Below, one piece after another: positions 44,370 to 52,206 of a stretch of DNA of 64,000 nucleotides. The DNA comes from LMUY01 sp964244655. Lineage in GTDB: Bacteria > Pseudomonadota > Alphaproteobacteria > Acetobacterales > Acetobacteraceae. The translations under genes were made by a program, and so were the position numbers. Below the pieces are notes generated by a model that worked only from the letters and a program-made list of their open reading frames with translations, did not search any database and was not told the DNA's origin. The stretch is from positions 1 to 64,000 of the forward strand of contig CAXTJU010000007.1 in the NCBI GenBank assembly GCA_964244655.1. The letters run 5' to 3'. The number at the start of each line of letters is the position of its first letter. The stretch's first letter is position 1.

Positions 44370-44414
44370 CGGGCATTCGGCGGCGTGGTGCCGCCGGGCC
44401 TGCATCGGCTCAGC

Positions 44415-45794
44415 CTACTCGCACCAGCCTTGCCGTCGGCGCGGTCGCACCGCCCGCATCGATTGGCGCGGTCGCGCCGCCCGGATCAACCCCAGCCCGG
44501 CCAAGCCGACGCCGAGCAAGGCCAGGGAGGCCGGCTCCGGCACCGCGTTGCCGGCTTGCAGGGTCTGCTCCGCCGCAGCCGCCAGCTCGGCTGCGACCGG
44601 GGCGGAGATGCCGAGCGCCTGCGACGCGGAGCCGGCGAAGCCTGGGTCGGAGGGGTTGACCTCCGCGGCCAGGGTCTCGGGGTCGAGGCCGGTGATCGAG
44701 CCGAACAGCATCAGGGCATTCAGGTAGTCGCCATAGACGCTGGGGTGGTAGCCGATCGGCACCGTGCAGCAGGCCAGCAACGGGTCGCTGTCCCACAGAT
44801 CGACCTGGCCGCCGGGTTCGTCGGCCAGGAACGGGTCTTGTTGCGCGATCCCCTGGTTGATCGCGGTGACCCAGGCATCCCCGTCCAACGCCGCCTTTAC
44901 CTGGCTGGTGCCCGGGTTGGCGGCGGCGTAGGCGGCCGCCTCGCCCACGTAGGCGCCGTGCAGGTCGGACGCCATCGCCGCGATCGGGTCCGCGTCGCCG
45001 ACATAGGGCGCGTAGGCCTTGTTGCCGCCCTGCTGCGCCACGGTGCTGGAGCCGAACAGGGGCGCGTTCGGGTTGCTGCTGGCGTAGCCGTAGGCGGCGA
45101 GCGGCGGCGTCTCGGCCAAGGTTACCGCGGCGTAGGGCACGCCGGCCGCCTTGTCGGCCGCGTCGATGCCGTGGATGAGGCCGTTGACGCCGGACGCGAA
45201 GCTGGCCGGCTTGCCGCGCGTCGGCACGCTTTGGCCGTTCACGGTGATCGTGGCGGGGAGCGGCTGGAAGCTCTGGTCCTGCAGCACGACCTGGCTGTAC
45301 TTCGCGCTCTCGATCAGCGGCAGGTCGCCGGCCTCCGAGCCGGCATTGCCCAGGTAGCCGGTCAGGGTGGCGCTGCTGACGGCGATCAGCGACACGTTGT
45401 AGCTCAGCCCGGCTTCCTTGGTCATCTGCAGGAAGATGCCGGCCACGCCTCCGAACGGCCCCACCTCGGTGTACTGCGCCGCGGGGTTGGCTTGCAGAGT
45501 GGCCAGCTGCTGGCTCACGGTGGCGCCCGGCGTGTTGGCGCTGGTTGGCGTGACCGCCACCGCGCCCTCGACGCCGGAGCATGGCAGGCTTGGGCACAGC
45601 AGGTCGTGGACCACGTCGGTTCCCGGCGCATTGCCGGGTCCGGCGTTGTAGTTCAGCGCGGGCGGGTAGCGTCCGTGGGTGAAACTGTCGCCGACGAACA
45701 GGATGTCGATTGGATCGGCCTGCGCCGCCTGGCTACCCAGGATGGCCAGCCCCGCGGTTGCGATCAGATGCCTCAAGGCTGTTCGGCACGTCAT
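44415..45794 (-). CDS. PEP-CTERM protein with SGNH/GDSL-like domain
   Basis: A 459-residue exported protein. The signal peptide ends GSQAAQA. The N-terminal motif DILFVGDSFTHGRYPP resembles block I of SGNH hydrolases (GDS with the nucleophile Ser), and GYHPSVYGDYLNALMLFG near residue 350 looks like the block with the catalytic His, so an esterase is plausible. The end is a PEP-CTERM signal (AVPEPASLALLGVGLAG), followed by an unusually long basic tail ending RRRQGWCE. ATG at 45794 has AGGAG upstream. It lies between mtlK and smoE on the same strand. Confidence 0.72.
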   Translation of the reverse strand: MTCRTALRHLIATAGLAILGSQAAQADPIDILFVGDSFTHGRYPPALNYNAGPGNAPGTDVVHDLLCPSLPCSGVEGAVAVTPTSANTPGATVSQQLATLQANPAAQYTEVGPFGGVAGIFLQMTKEAGLSYNVSLIAVSSATLTGYLGNAGSEAGDLPLIESAKYSQVVLQDQSFQPLPATITVNGQSVPTRGKPASFASGVNGLIHGIDAADKAAGVPYAAVTLAETPPLAAYGYASSNPNAPLFGSSTVAQQGGNKAYAPYVGDADPIAAMASDLHGAYVGEAAAYAAANPGTSQVKAALDGDAWVTAINQGIAQQDPFLADEPGGQVDLWDSDPLLACCTVPIGYHPSVYGDYLNALMLFGSITGLDPETLAAEVNPSDPGFAGSASQALGISAPVAAELAAAAEQTLQAGNAVPEPASLALLGVGLAGLGLIRAARPRQSMRAVRPRRRQGWCE

Positions 45795-45893
45795 GTGAGG
45801 CTCCTGCTTGCGCCGGCATCGCTGCAACATCGCAGGACCTCGGCGTCGCTCAACTCCAGTTGCACGCGAGCGGGCTTGGGTGGCCTGCGCCGC

Positions 45894-47375
45894 TCAGAAG
45901 CCCTGCTCGCGCGCCGCCGCCGCCAGGGTGGCGCGGCTGCCGTCGGCGTAGAGCATGGTCAGCCAATGCTCCACCGGCGCGATCAGCCGCTCGTCCGCCC
46001 CCGCGTCGCCGAACAGCTGCGTGATGCCCAGCAACAGGCGCGGGTCCGGCCCGCCTTCCACGGCCTTCTCCCGCAGCAGCGCCGCCAACGGGTGGCGCAC
46101 GTCGATCGGCTGGCCCTGCTCGTCCTCGCCGCGGACCCGGCGCAGCCACGCCGCCAAGGCCAGGCCCAGCAGCGCCACCGGCTGGTCCGCCGCCAGCCGG
46201 TCGCGGATCGGATCGACCAGCACGTTGAGCGGCGCGTCCGTGTTGACCCGCTCCACCGTGTCCTTGATGGCCGTGTTGCCGAACCGCCGCACCAGCGTCG
46301 CCTTGTAGGCGGCCAGGTCGATGCCGGGCACCGGCAGCAGGGTCGGCTCCGTCTCCCGGTCCATCAGCGCCACCATGAAGCGGGTGATCAGCGGGTCCGC
46401 CATCGCCTCGTCGATCGTGACGTAGCCGGCCAGCCGCCCCATGCCGGACACGGCCAGGTGGCTGGCGTTAAGCAGGCGCAGCTTCATGAACTCGTACGGC
46501 GCCACGTCCGCCACGAACTGGGCGCCGACCCGCTCGTACGGCGGCCGGCCGGCGGGGAAGCGGTCCTCGATCACCCATTGCGTGAAGGTCTCGGCGAACA
46601 CCGGCCAGCGGTCGTCGATGCCGTGCTCCTCGGCCAGCTTCGCCACGTCGGCGGCGGCGGTGACGGGGGTGATGCGGTCCACCATGGTGGAGGGGAAGCT
46701 GCCGTGCTCGGCGATCCAGGCGGCGAGCGCCGGGTCGCGCAGCTCGGCCAGCGCCAGCACCGCGCGCCGCAGCACCTCGCCGTTGTGCTGGATGTTGTCG
46801 CAGCTCATGGCGGTGAACGGCGCCGCCCCGGCGTCGCGGCGGCGGCGGTAGGCCTCGACGACGATGCCGATGGCGCTGCGCGGCTGCTCCGGCTGCGCCA
46901 GGTCGGCGCGGACCAGCGCGTTGTCCGGGTCGAGCCGCTTGGTCGAGCGGTTGAGGCAATAGCCGTTCTCCGTCACCGTCAGGCTGACGATGCGGATGCC
47001 GGGCTGGTCGATCGCGTCCAGCAGGGCGGCGCTCGACTCGCCGGCGAACACCACGGCGGCCAGCGAGCCGATCACGGTGATGCACTGGGCGTCCGAGCTG
47101 CGCTCCACCAGGGTGTAGAGGCCGTCCTGCGGCTGCAGGCTGTCGGCCATCCGCTTGTCGCCCGGCAGCAGCCCGGCGCCGACGATGCCCCATTGCAGCA
47201 GCGCCGGGTCGCGGTCCATCAGGTCGTGGGTGTAGCGGGCCATGTGCGCGCGGTGAAAGTTGCCGAGGCCCAGGTGGACGATGCCGGGCGTGACCTGCGC
47301 CGGGTCGAACCGCGGCGGGTTCACCGGCGGCGGCAGGTGGGCGAGGCTGGCGCGGTTGAGCTGGACGGCTGGCAT
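45894..47375 (-). CDS. mtlK: Mannitol 2-dehydrogenase family polyol dehydrogenase
   Basis: A 493-residue long-chain NAD-dependent polyol dehydrogenase that oxidises mannitol to fructose (or arabitol to xylulose). GIVHLGLGNFHRAHMARY is the N-terminal nucleotide-binding start, SLTVTENGYCLN and MSCDNIQHNGEVLRRAV follow, and the catalytic K-x4-N-x2-H motif is KLRLLNASH. GGAGAA precedes the ATG. It is upstream of the SmoEFGK-XylB importer on the same strand, with the PEP-CTERM SGNH gene between. Confidence 0.92.
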   Translation of the reverse strand: MPAVQLNRASLAHLPPPVNPPRFDPAQVTPGIVHLGLGNFHRAHMARYTHDLMDRDPALLQWGIVGAGLLPGDKRMADSLQPQDGLYTLVERSSDAQCITVIGSLAAVVFAGESSAALLDAIDQPGIRIVSLTVTENGYCLNRSTKRLDPDNALVRADLAQPEQPRSAIGIVVEAYRRRRDAGAAPFTAMSCDNIQHNGEVLRRAVLALAELRDPALAAWIAEHGSFPSTMVDRITPVTAAADVAKLAEEHGIDDRWPVFAETFTQWVIEDRFPAGRPPYERVGAQFVADVAPYEFMKLRLLNASHLAVSGMGRLAGYVTIDEAMADPLITRFMVALMDRETEPTLLPVPGIDLAAYKATLVRRFGNTAIKDTVERVNTDAPLNVLVDPIRDRLAADQPVALLGLALAAWLRRVRGEDEQGQPIDVRHPLAALLREKAVEGGPDPRLLLGITQLFGDAGADERLIAPVEHWLTMLYADGSRATLAAAAREQGF

Positions 47376-47479
47376 GGCGGTTCTCCCGCCCCCTGTCTCG
47401 CCCAGCCCGCGCCCGGCGGCAACCGGTGACGCTTGCTGCGTCCTGCGCTACCACGCCGCTCCCCAGCGCAGGCAGCCCC

Positions 47480-48742
47480 GTGGCGACCATCCTCGGCATC
47501 GACTTCGGCACCACCAACAGCGTCATCGCCGCCCTCGACACCGGCACGCGCCAGCTCCGCACGGTGCGCTTCGCGGCTGGGGACGGCGAGCAGGACGTGT
47601 TCCGCTCCCTGCTGTGCTTCTGGCAGGACGGGGCGGGCGGCCTGCGCCATGCCGCAGGCCCTACGGCGATCGAGAGCTACCTGGAGGACCCGCTGGACAG
47701 CCGGCTGGTCATGTCGCTGAAAAGCCACCTGGCCAGCCGCAGCTTCACCGGCACCACGCTGATGGGGCGGCAATGGACGCTGCCGGCGCTGGTCGGCCTG
47801 TTCCTGCGCGCGTTGCTCGCTGCCGCCCGGCTGGACCCGGCGGGAGCGCGAATCATCGCCGGCCGCCCCGTCCGCTTCGCCGGCGACGGCGCGGACGACG
47901 CGTTCGGCGAGGCCCGGCTGCGCGCCGCCTTCGCCGAGGCGGGGCTGCCGCAGATCGACGTGGCGCTGGAGCCGGAGGCTGCCGGCTACGGCTTCACCCG
48001 CGGGCTGACCGCGCCGGCCACCGTGCTGGTGGGCGATTTCGGCGGCGGCACCAGCGACTTCTCCGTGCTGCGCTTCGACCCCGCCGGCACGCCGCGGGTG
48101 ACGGCGCTGGGCCGCGCCGGCGTCGGCATCGCGGGCGACGCGTTCGACGCCCGCATCATGGACCGCGTGGTGGCGCCGCTGCTGGGCAAAGGCAGCTCCT
48201 ACGCGCCCTGGGGCACCGCCCTGCCCGTCCCCGCCGAGTGGTACGCCGCCTTCGCCCGCTGGCACCGCCTCTCGCTGATGCGCAGCCCGCGCACCCTGCG
48301 CGACATCGCCGAGGTCCGCCGCACCGCCGATGCGCCGGAGCGGCTGGACCATCTGCGCCAGTTGATCGAGGACGAGCAGGGCTACGGGCTGTATCGCGCC
48401 GTGTCCGCCGCGAAGGCCGCCCTGTCGGCCGCGGACAGCACCGTGCTGTCGTTCCGCCACGCCGGCTTCGTGGTGGAGCAGAAGGTGACCCGGCGTGCCT
48501 TCGAGGGCTGGATCGAGCCGGATTTGCGCCGCATGGACGCGGCCGTGGGCGAGGCGCTGGCGGCGGCGGGGGTGGCGGCGGTGGACCGGGTGTTCCTGAC
48601 GGGCGGCACGTCCTACGTGCCGGCGGTGCGGGCGCTGTTCGCGCGGCGGTTCGGGGCGGAGGCGGTGTCGGGCGGCGGCGAGTTCGTGTCGGTGGCGACG
48701 GGGTTGGCGCTGATCGGGGCGGATCGTATGGGGTCAAGCTGA
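47480..48742 (+). CDS. Hsp70 family (YegD-like) protein
   Basis: A 420-residue actin-like ATPase with the Hsp70 phosphate motifs GIDFGTTNSVIAALD and VLVGDFGGGTSDFSVLRFD, and the adenosine motif VFLTGGTSYVPAVRALF. It lacks the substrate-binding domain of DnaK and so is of the YegD type, whose role is unclear. GTG at 47480 is chosen since it begins just before the fold; an upstream GTG at 47426 would add 18 residues. It is divergent from mtlK with a 104-base gap. Confidence 0.85.
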   Translation: MATILGIDFGTTNSVIAALDTGTRQLRTVRFAAGDGEQDVFRSLLCFWQDGAGGLRHAAGPTAIESYLEDPLDSRLVMSLKSHLASRSFTGTTLMGRQWTLPALVGLFLRALLAAARLDPAGARIIAGRPVRFAGDGADDAFGEARLRAAFAEAGLPQIDVALEPEAAGYGFTRGLTAPATVLVGDFGGGTSDFSVLRFDPAGTPRVTALGRAGVGIAGDAFDARIMDRVVAPLLGKGSSYAPWGTALPVPAEWYAAFARWHRLSLMRSPRTLRDIAEVRRTADAPERLDHLRQLIEDEQGYGLYRAVSAAKAALSAADSTVLSFRHAGFVVEQKVTRRAFEGWIEPDLRRMDAAVGEALAAAGVAAVDRVFLTGGTSYVPAVRALFARRFGAEAVSGGGEFVSVATGLALIGADRMGSS

Positions 48743-48782
48743 AACGGGCGCGGCATTAGGATGGTCTTGACCGTTAACCGTC

Positions 48783-48907
48783 TGAAGCAAGGTCGGGCTC
48801 TGCCCGAACCCGCCAAAGGCCGGTCGGCCCTTGGAACCCTTAACGATTGTATTCCAAAGCCTCAGGCTTTGTTGGGGTCCAGGGGCAAAGCCCCTGGCCT
48901 TGCTTCA
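48783..48907 (+). repeat. Multi-hairpin intergenic repeat, copy D (diverged)
   Basis: An outer stem TGAAGCAAGG (48783-48792) with CCTTGCTTCA (48898-48907) encloses H1 TCGGGC/GCCCGA (48793-48807), a diverged H2 CCAAAGGCC/GGCCCTTGG, the added hairpin AAAGCCT/AGGCTTT and CCAGGGGC/GCCCCTGG. It lies between the convergent Hsp70-like and TauA-like genes. Only H1 and the overall plan match the other copies closely, so membership is less sure. Confidence 0.65.
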
Positions 48908-48944
48908 CGATTGATCGTCCTCAAAGGCCGTTGTTATCAAGCCC

Positions 48945-49961
48945 TCAGGCGATGGCCTTGGACAGGAAATCCGTGTTCATCGCCTTCTGGTACGCGTCGG
49001 CGCCGGGCACCTTCTTGATGCCGCCCTGGTCCACCATGAAGTCCGCCGTCGCCTTGAGCATGTGGGCGATCCTTCCCGGACTCTGCGCGTCCCCGCCCAG
49101 CCAATCCGGGCTGACCTGCTCGTCCAGCGGCACGAAGGCGTATTGCCGCATGTCCGCCAGCGTCACCGCCGGGTCCAGCCCGACCTGCCCGGCGACGATG
49201 GCGGCGGCCTGCTCCGGCTGCGCGCGGTAGGCCGCCAAGGCGCGGGCATAGGCCTTGAGGAAGCCGGTCACCGCGTCCGGATAGGAGGACGCGAAGCCCT
49301 GGCGCGCCACGATCAGGTCGGCGATGGCGTAGCCTGCCTGGTCCAGCGCCTGCCAGGTCGGATACAGCACCCCGCCCTGCGCGAGCAGTTGGCTCTTGGC
49401 GGGGGACCAGACGTAGGCGGCGTCGATCTCCCCCTTGGCCCAGGCGGCGGCGATGCGGGGCGGGCGGGCGTCGAGCAGCGTCACCTTCTCCCGGGTCAGG
49501 CCGTTGAGCTTCATGAACGCGAGCAGGCGGTAGTGGCTGGTCGAGCCGAACGGCGTCGCCACAACCTTGCCCACGAAGTCCTCCGGCGAGCGGATGTTGC
49601 GCGAGGCGCGGACGGTCATCTCCTCCGCCGGGCCGATCGCGTCCACCACGCCGATCACCTGGTAGGGCAGCTTCTGCGCAATGCCCGCAGCGACCGCGGC
49701 GGAGCCGATGCCCAGGCCGATGTCGCAGGCGTCGGCGGTGACGACGACGTTGACGTCGGTTCCGCTGCCCATCGGCTGCCAGTTGATGCGGCTGGCGGTG
49801 CCCTCCTCGAACCAGCCCTGCATCTTGGCCAGCATGGTGGGCTTGGTCTCGGTGAAGAAGGCGACGTTCGCCACCTCCGGCGAGTCCGCCCGCGCCCGCC
49901 CCGCCAGGGCCAGCCCTCCCGCGCCAGCCAGGGCGAGGCGCCGGGTGATCGTGATCGGCAT
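48945..49961 (-). CDS. TauA/SsuA-like ABC transporter substrate-binding protein
   Basis: A 338-residue periplasmic binding protein of the taurine/sulfonate/nitrate class. The signal peptide starts MPITITRRLALAGAGG with a twin arginine, but without the full Tat consensus. Blocks VVVTADACDIGLGIGSAAV and VGKVVATPFGSTSHYRLLAF are typical of TauA proteins. AGGAGG is 6 bases before the ATG. No permease or ATPase partner is in the window. The upstream neighbour (11 bases) is a 2-hydroxyacid dehydrogenase, so the ligand may be an organic acid; this is a guess. Confidence 0.85.
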   Translation of the reverse strand: MPITITRRLALAGAGGLALAGRARADSPEVANVAFFTETKPTMLAKMQGWFEEGTASRINWQPMGSGTDVNVVVTADACDIGLGIGSAAVAAGIAQKLPYQVIGVVDAIGPAEEMTVRASRNIRSPEDFVGKVVATPFGSTSHYRLLAFMKLNGLTREKVTLLDARPPRIAAAWAKGEIDAAYVWSPAKSQLLAQGGVLYPTWQALDQAGYAIADLIVARQGFASSYPDAVTGFLKAYARALAAYRAQPEQAAAIVAGQVGLDPAVTLADMRQYAFVPLDEQVSPDWLGGDAQSPGRIAHMLKATADFMVDQGGIKKVPGADAYQKAMNTDFLSKAIA

Positions 49962-49972
49962 GGCTGACCTCC

Positions 49973-50950
49973 TCAGTAACCGCGGGCCGGGTCGAACAGG
50001 TTGGGCAGCGTCTCGCCCGCCTGGTAGGCCGCCACGTTGCGCAGGAACACGTCCAGGCTGCGGGCGTCGTAGGCCGCCGGGTCGTCGCTGGAGACGTGCG
50101 GCGTCATCACCAGGTTGCGCGTCGTCCACAGGCGATGGCCCGGCGGCACCGGCTCCGGCACGAACACGTCCAGCACGGCGCCGGACAGCGCGCCCGCATC
50201 CAGCGCGTCGCACAGCGCGTCCTGGTCCAGCAGCGCGCCGCGGCCGATGTTGACCACGGCGGCGCCGGGCGGCAGCAGGCCGATGCGACGGGCATCGAGC
50301 AAATTGCGGGTGGCCGGCGTCAGCGGGCAGGCCAGCACCAGGAACTCGGTTCCGGGCAGCGCCGCGTCCAGCTCGGCGGACGGCAGCACGCGCTGGCACG
50401 CCGGGTGCGGCGCGGGGCGGGCGCGCACGCCGGTGACGGCCATGCCGAAGCGGGCGGCGTGCTCGGCGATGGCGCCGCCGAGGCTGCCCAGGCCCACCAC
50501 AGTGACCCGGCGATCTGCCAGGATGCTGGCCTGCCGCCGCTGCCACACGCCGGCGCGCTGCTGCGCCAGCAGGGCGGGCAGGTGGTTGGCCAGCATCAGC
50601 AGGGCCATGAGGCCGTACTCGCCCGCCTTCGGCCCGTGCACGCCGCGGTTGTTCAGCACCGCCACGCCAGGGGGCAGGCTGGCGAACGGCACCGAGTCCA
50701 GCCCGGCGGAGGAGCAGAACAGCAGCTTCAGGGCAGGCGCGTCGGCAGGGAACAGGGCCTTGGTGTCGCTGGCCGCCATCACGGTCGCTTCGGCATCGGC
50801 CATGGCGGCGGCGAACTCCTCCGGCGTGGCGCCGAAGCTCACGCGGTGCCGGTCCGTGGGCAGCCCGGCACGGGCCAGGGCCTGCGTCCATTTGTCGGCC
50901 GTGATCGCCTGGGTATTGGCGCTCGGCGGGTTCTGGACGTGAATGCGCAT
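49973..50950 (-). CDS. D-isomer-specific 2-hydroxyacid dehydrogenase
   Basis: A 325-residue NAD(P)-dependent enzyme of the glyoxylate/hydroxypyruvate reductase type. The nucleotide site is RVTVVGLGSLGGAIAEHAAR. Catalytic residues are the Arg in VVNIGRGALLD, the Glu in LDVFVPEPVP and the His in MTPHVSSDD. It reduces short 2-oxo acids or the reverse. ATG at 50950 is used. The 96-base gap to the divergent Gfo/Idh/MocA gene must hold both promoters; it contains the GC-rich palindromic stretch GCGCGCGGCGCGCG. Confidence 0.92.
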   Translation of the reverse strand: MRIHVQNPPSANTQAITADKWTQALARAGLPTDRHRVSFGATPEEFAAAMADAEATVMAASDTKALFPADAPALKLLFCSSAGLDSVPFASLPPGVAVLNNRGVHGPKAGEYGLMALLMLANHLPALLAQQRAGVWQRRQASILADRRVTVVGLGSLGGAIAEHAARFGMAVTGVRARPAPHPACQRVLPSAELDAALPGTEFLVLACPLTPATRNLLDARRIGLLPPGAAVVNIGRGALLDQDALCDALDAGALSGAVLDVFVPEPVPPGHRLWTTRNLVMTPHVSSDDPAAYDARSLDVFLRNVAAYQAGETLPNLFDPARGY

Positions 50951-51046
50951 GGAAACGTTCGCTCCGCCGAATGTGAGGCCGCCTGCTGCGCAGCACAACG
51001 CGCGCGGCGCGCGTTGGCTGCCGAGCCGCACCACAAGGAAATCGCC

Positions 51047-52204
51047 ATGAGCCTCCTGTCATCACTGGGGCTGACCTCCGGCAAGAAGGTCCGCTACGCC
51101 GTCGTGGGCCTGGGCGACATCACGCAGGAGGCGATGCTGCCGGGGGTGGCCCATACCGGCAACTCGGAGCTGGCCGCCTTCGTGACCGACGACCCGGAGA
51201 AGGCCCGCGCGCTGGGCAAGAGCTACGGCGTGAGCGACAGCTACAGCTACGCGCAGTTCGACGAGATGCTGCGCTCCGGCACGGTGGATGCGATCTACCT
51301 GGCCACGCCCAACTGGCGGCATGCCGAGTTCGCCGTGCCGGCGCTGCGGGCGGGCATCCACGTGCTGGCGGAGAAGCCGCTGGAGGTGTCCACGGCCAAG
51401 TGCCGAGAGATCTTGGAGGCGCAGAAGGCATCCACCGCCAAGCTGATGGTCGCCTACCGGCTGCACTTCGAGCCGGCGACGCTGGCCGCCATCGAAGCGG
51501 TGCGCTCCGGCGAGCTGGGCGAGCTGATCCTGTTCAGCTCCGCTTTCACCCAAATGGTCGATCCGGCGGGCCACCGGGCGAAGCACGGCGACGACGCCGG
51601 GCCGTTGCTGGACATGGGGCCGTATCCGGTCAACGCGGCGCGGTACATGTTCGGTGACGAGCCGACGGAGGTGGCGAGCGCCGTCGGCACCCGGCATCCG
51701 GAGGCAGGCCTGGGCGATTTCGACGACACGGTGGCGGTCACGCTGCGCTTCCCGGGCGGGCGGCTCGCGCAGTTCGTGCTGTCCTATTACGGCAACACCC
51801 TCGACACCTACGTGGTGGTCGGCACCAAGGGCAGCCTGCAGCTCAACCCCGGGTTCATGTACGGCAAGCCGCTGGAGCACCAGATGGTGGTCGGCGAGAG
51901 CAAGAGCGCCAAGAGCTTCAAGAACACCGACCACTTCGGCGGCGAGCTGAAATACTTCTCCGACTGCATCCTGAACGGCATCGACCCGGAGCCGGACGGC
52001 GAGGAAGGCTATGCCGACGTGCGGGTGATCGAAGGCATCCTGGCGGCGCTGCGCAGCGGCAAGCCGCAGGCGCTGGAGCCGTTCACCCGCAGCAAGCGCA
52101 TCGACACCTCCGCGCAAAAGGAGACCCTCGGAGCCAAATCCGCGCCCGCGCTGGTGAACACGTCCAACCCGGGCAAGGGCAAGGAGAAGGTGCCGAAGAA
52201 CTGA
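51047..52204 (+). CDS. Gfo/Idh/MocA family oxidoreductase
   Basis: A 385-residue NAD(P)-dependent sugar oxidoreductase. The Rossmann start is RYAVVGLGDITQEAMLPGV, then the conserved AEKPLEV motif holding the catalytic Lys, and LDMGPYPVNAARYMFGDEP. It resembles cytoplasmic glucose-fructose oxidoreductase relatives and lacks a signal peptide. The C-terminal tail is Lys-rich (NPGKGKEKVPKN). AAGGAA precedes the ATG. It is 2 bases before the GH15 gene, so they are one unit of sugar handling. Confidence 0.9.
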   Translation: MSLLSSLGLTSGKKVRYAVVGLGDITQEAMLPGVAHTGNSELAAFVTDDPEKARALGKSYGVSDSYSYAQFDEMLRSGTVDAIYLATPNWRHAEFAVPALRAGIHVLAEKPLEVSTAKCREILEAQKASTAKLMVAYRLHFEPATLAAIEAVRSGELGELILFSSAFTQMVDPAGHRAKHGDDAGPLLDMGPYPVNAARYMFGDEPTEVASAVGTRHPEAGLGDFDDTVAVTLRFPGGRLAQFVLSYYGNTLDTYVVVGTKGSLQLNPGFMYGKPLEHQMVVGESKSAKSFKNTDHFGGELKYFSDCILNGIDPEPDGEEGYADVRVIEGILAALRSGKPQALEPFTRSKRIDTSAQKETLGAKSAPALVNTSNPGKGKEKVPKN

Positions 52205-52206
52205 CG

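Noticed and set aside
50996..51015. GC palindrome GCGCGCGGCGCGCG between the divergent dehydrogenase and Gfo genes as an operator
   Set aside because: At this base composition such a palindrome is not convincing without conservation.
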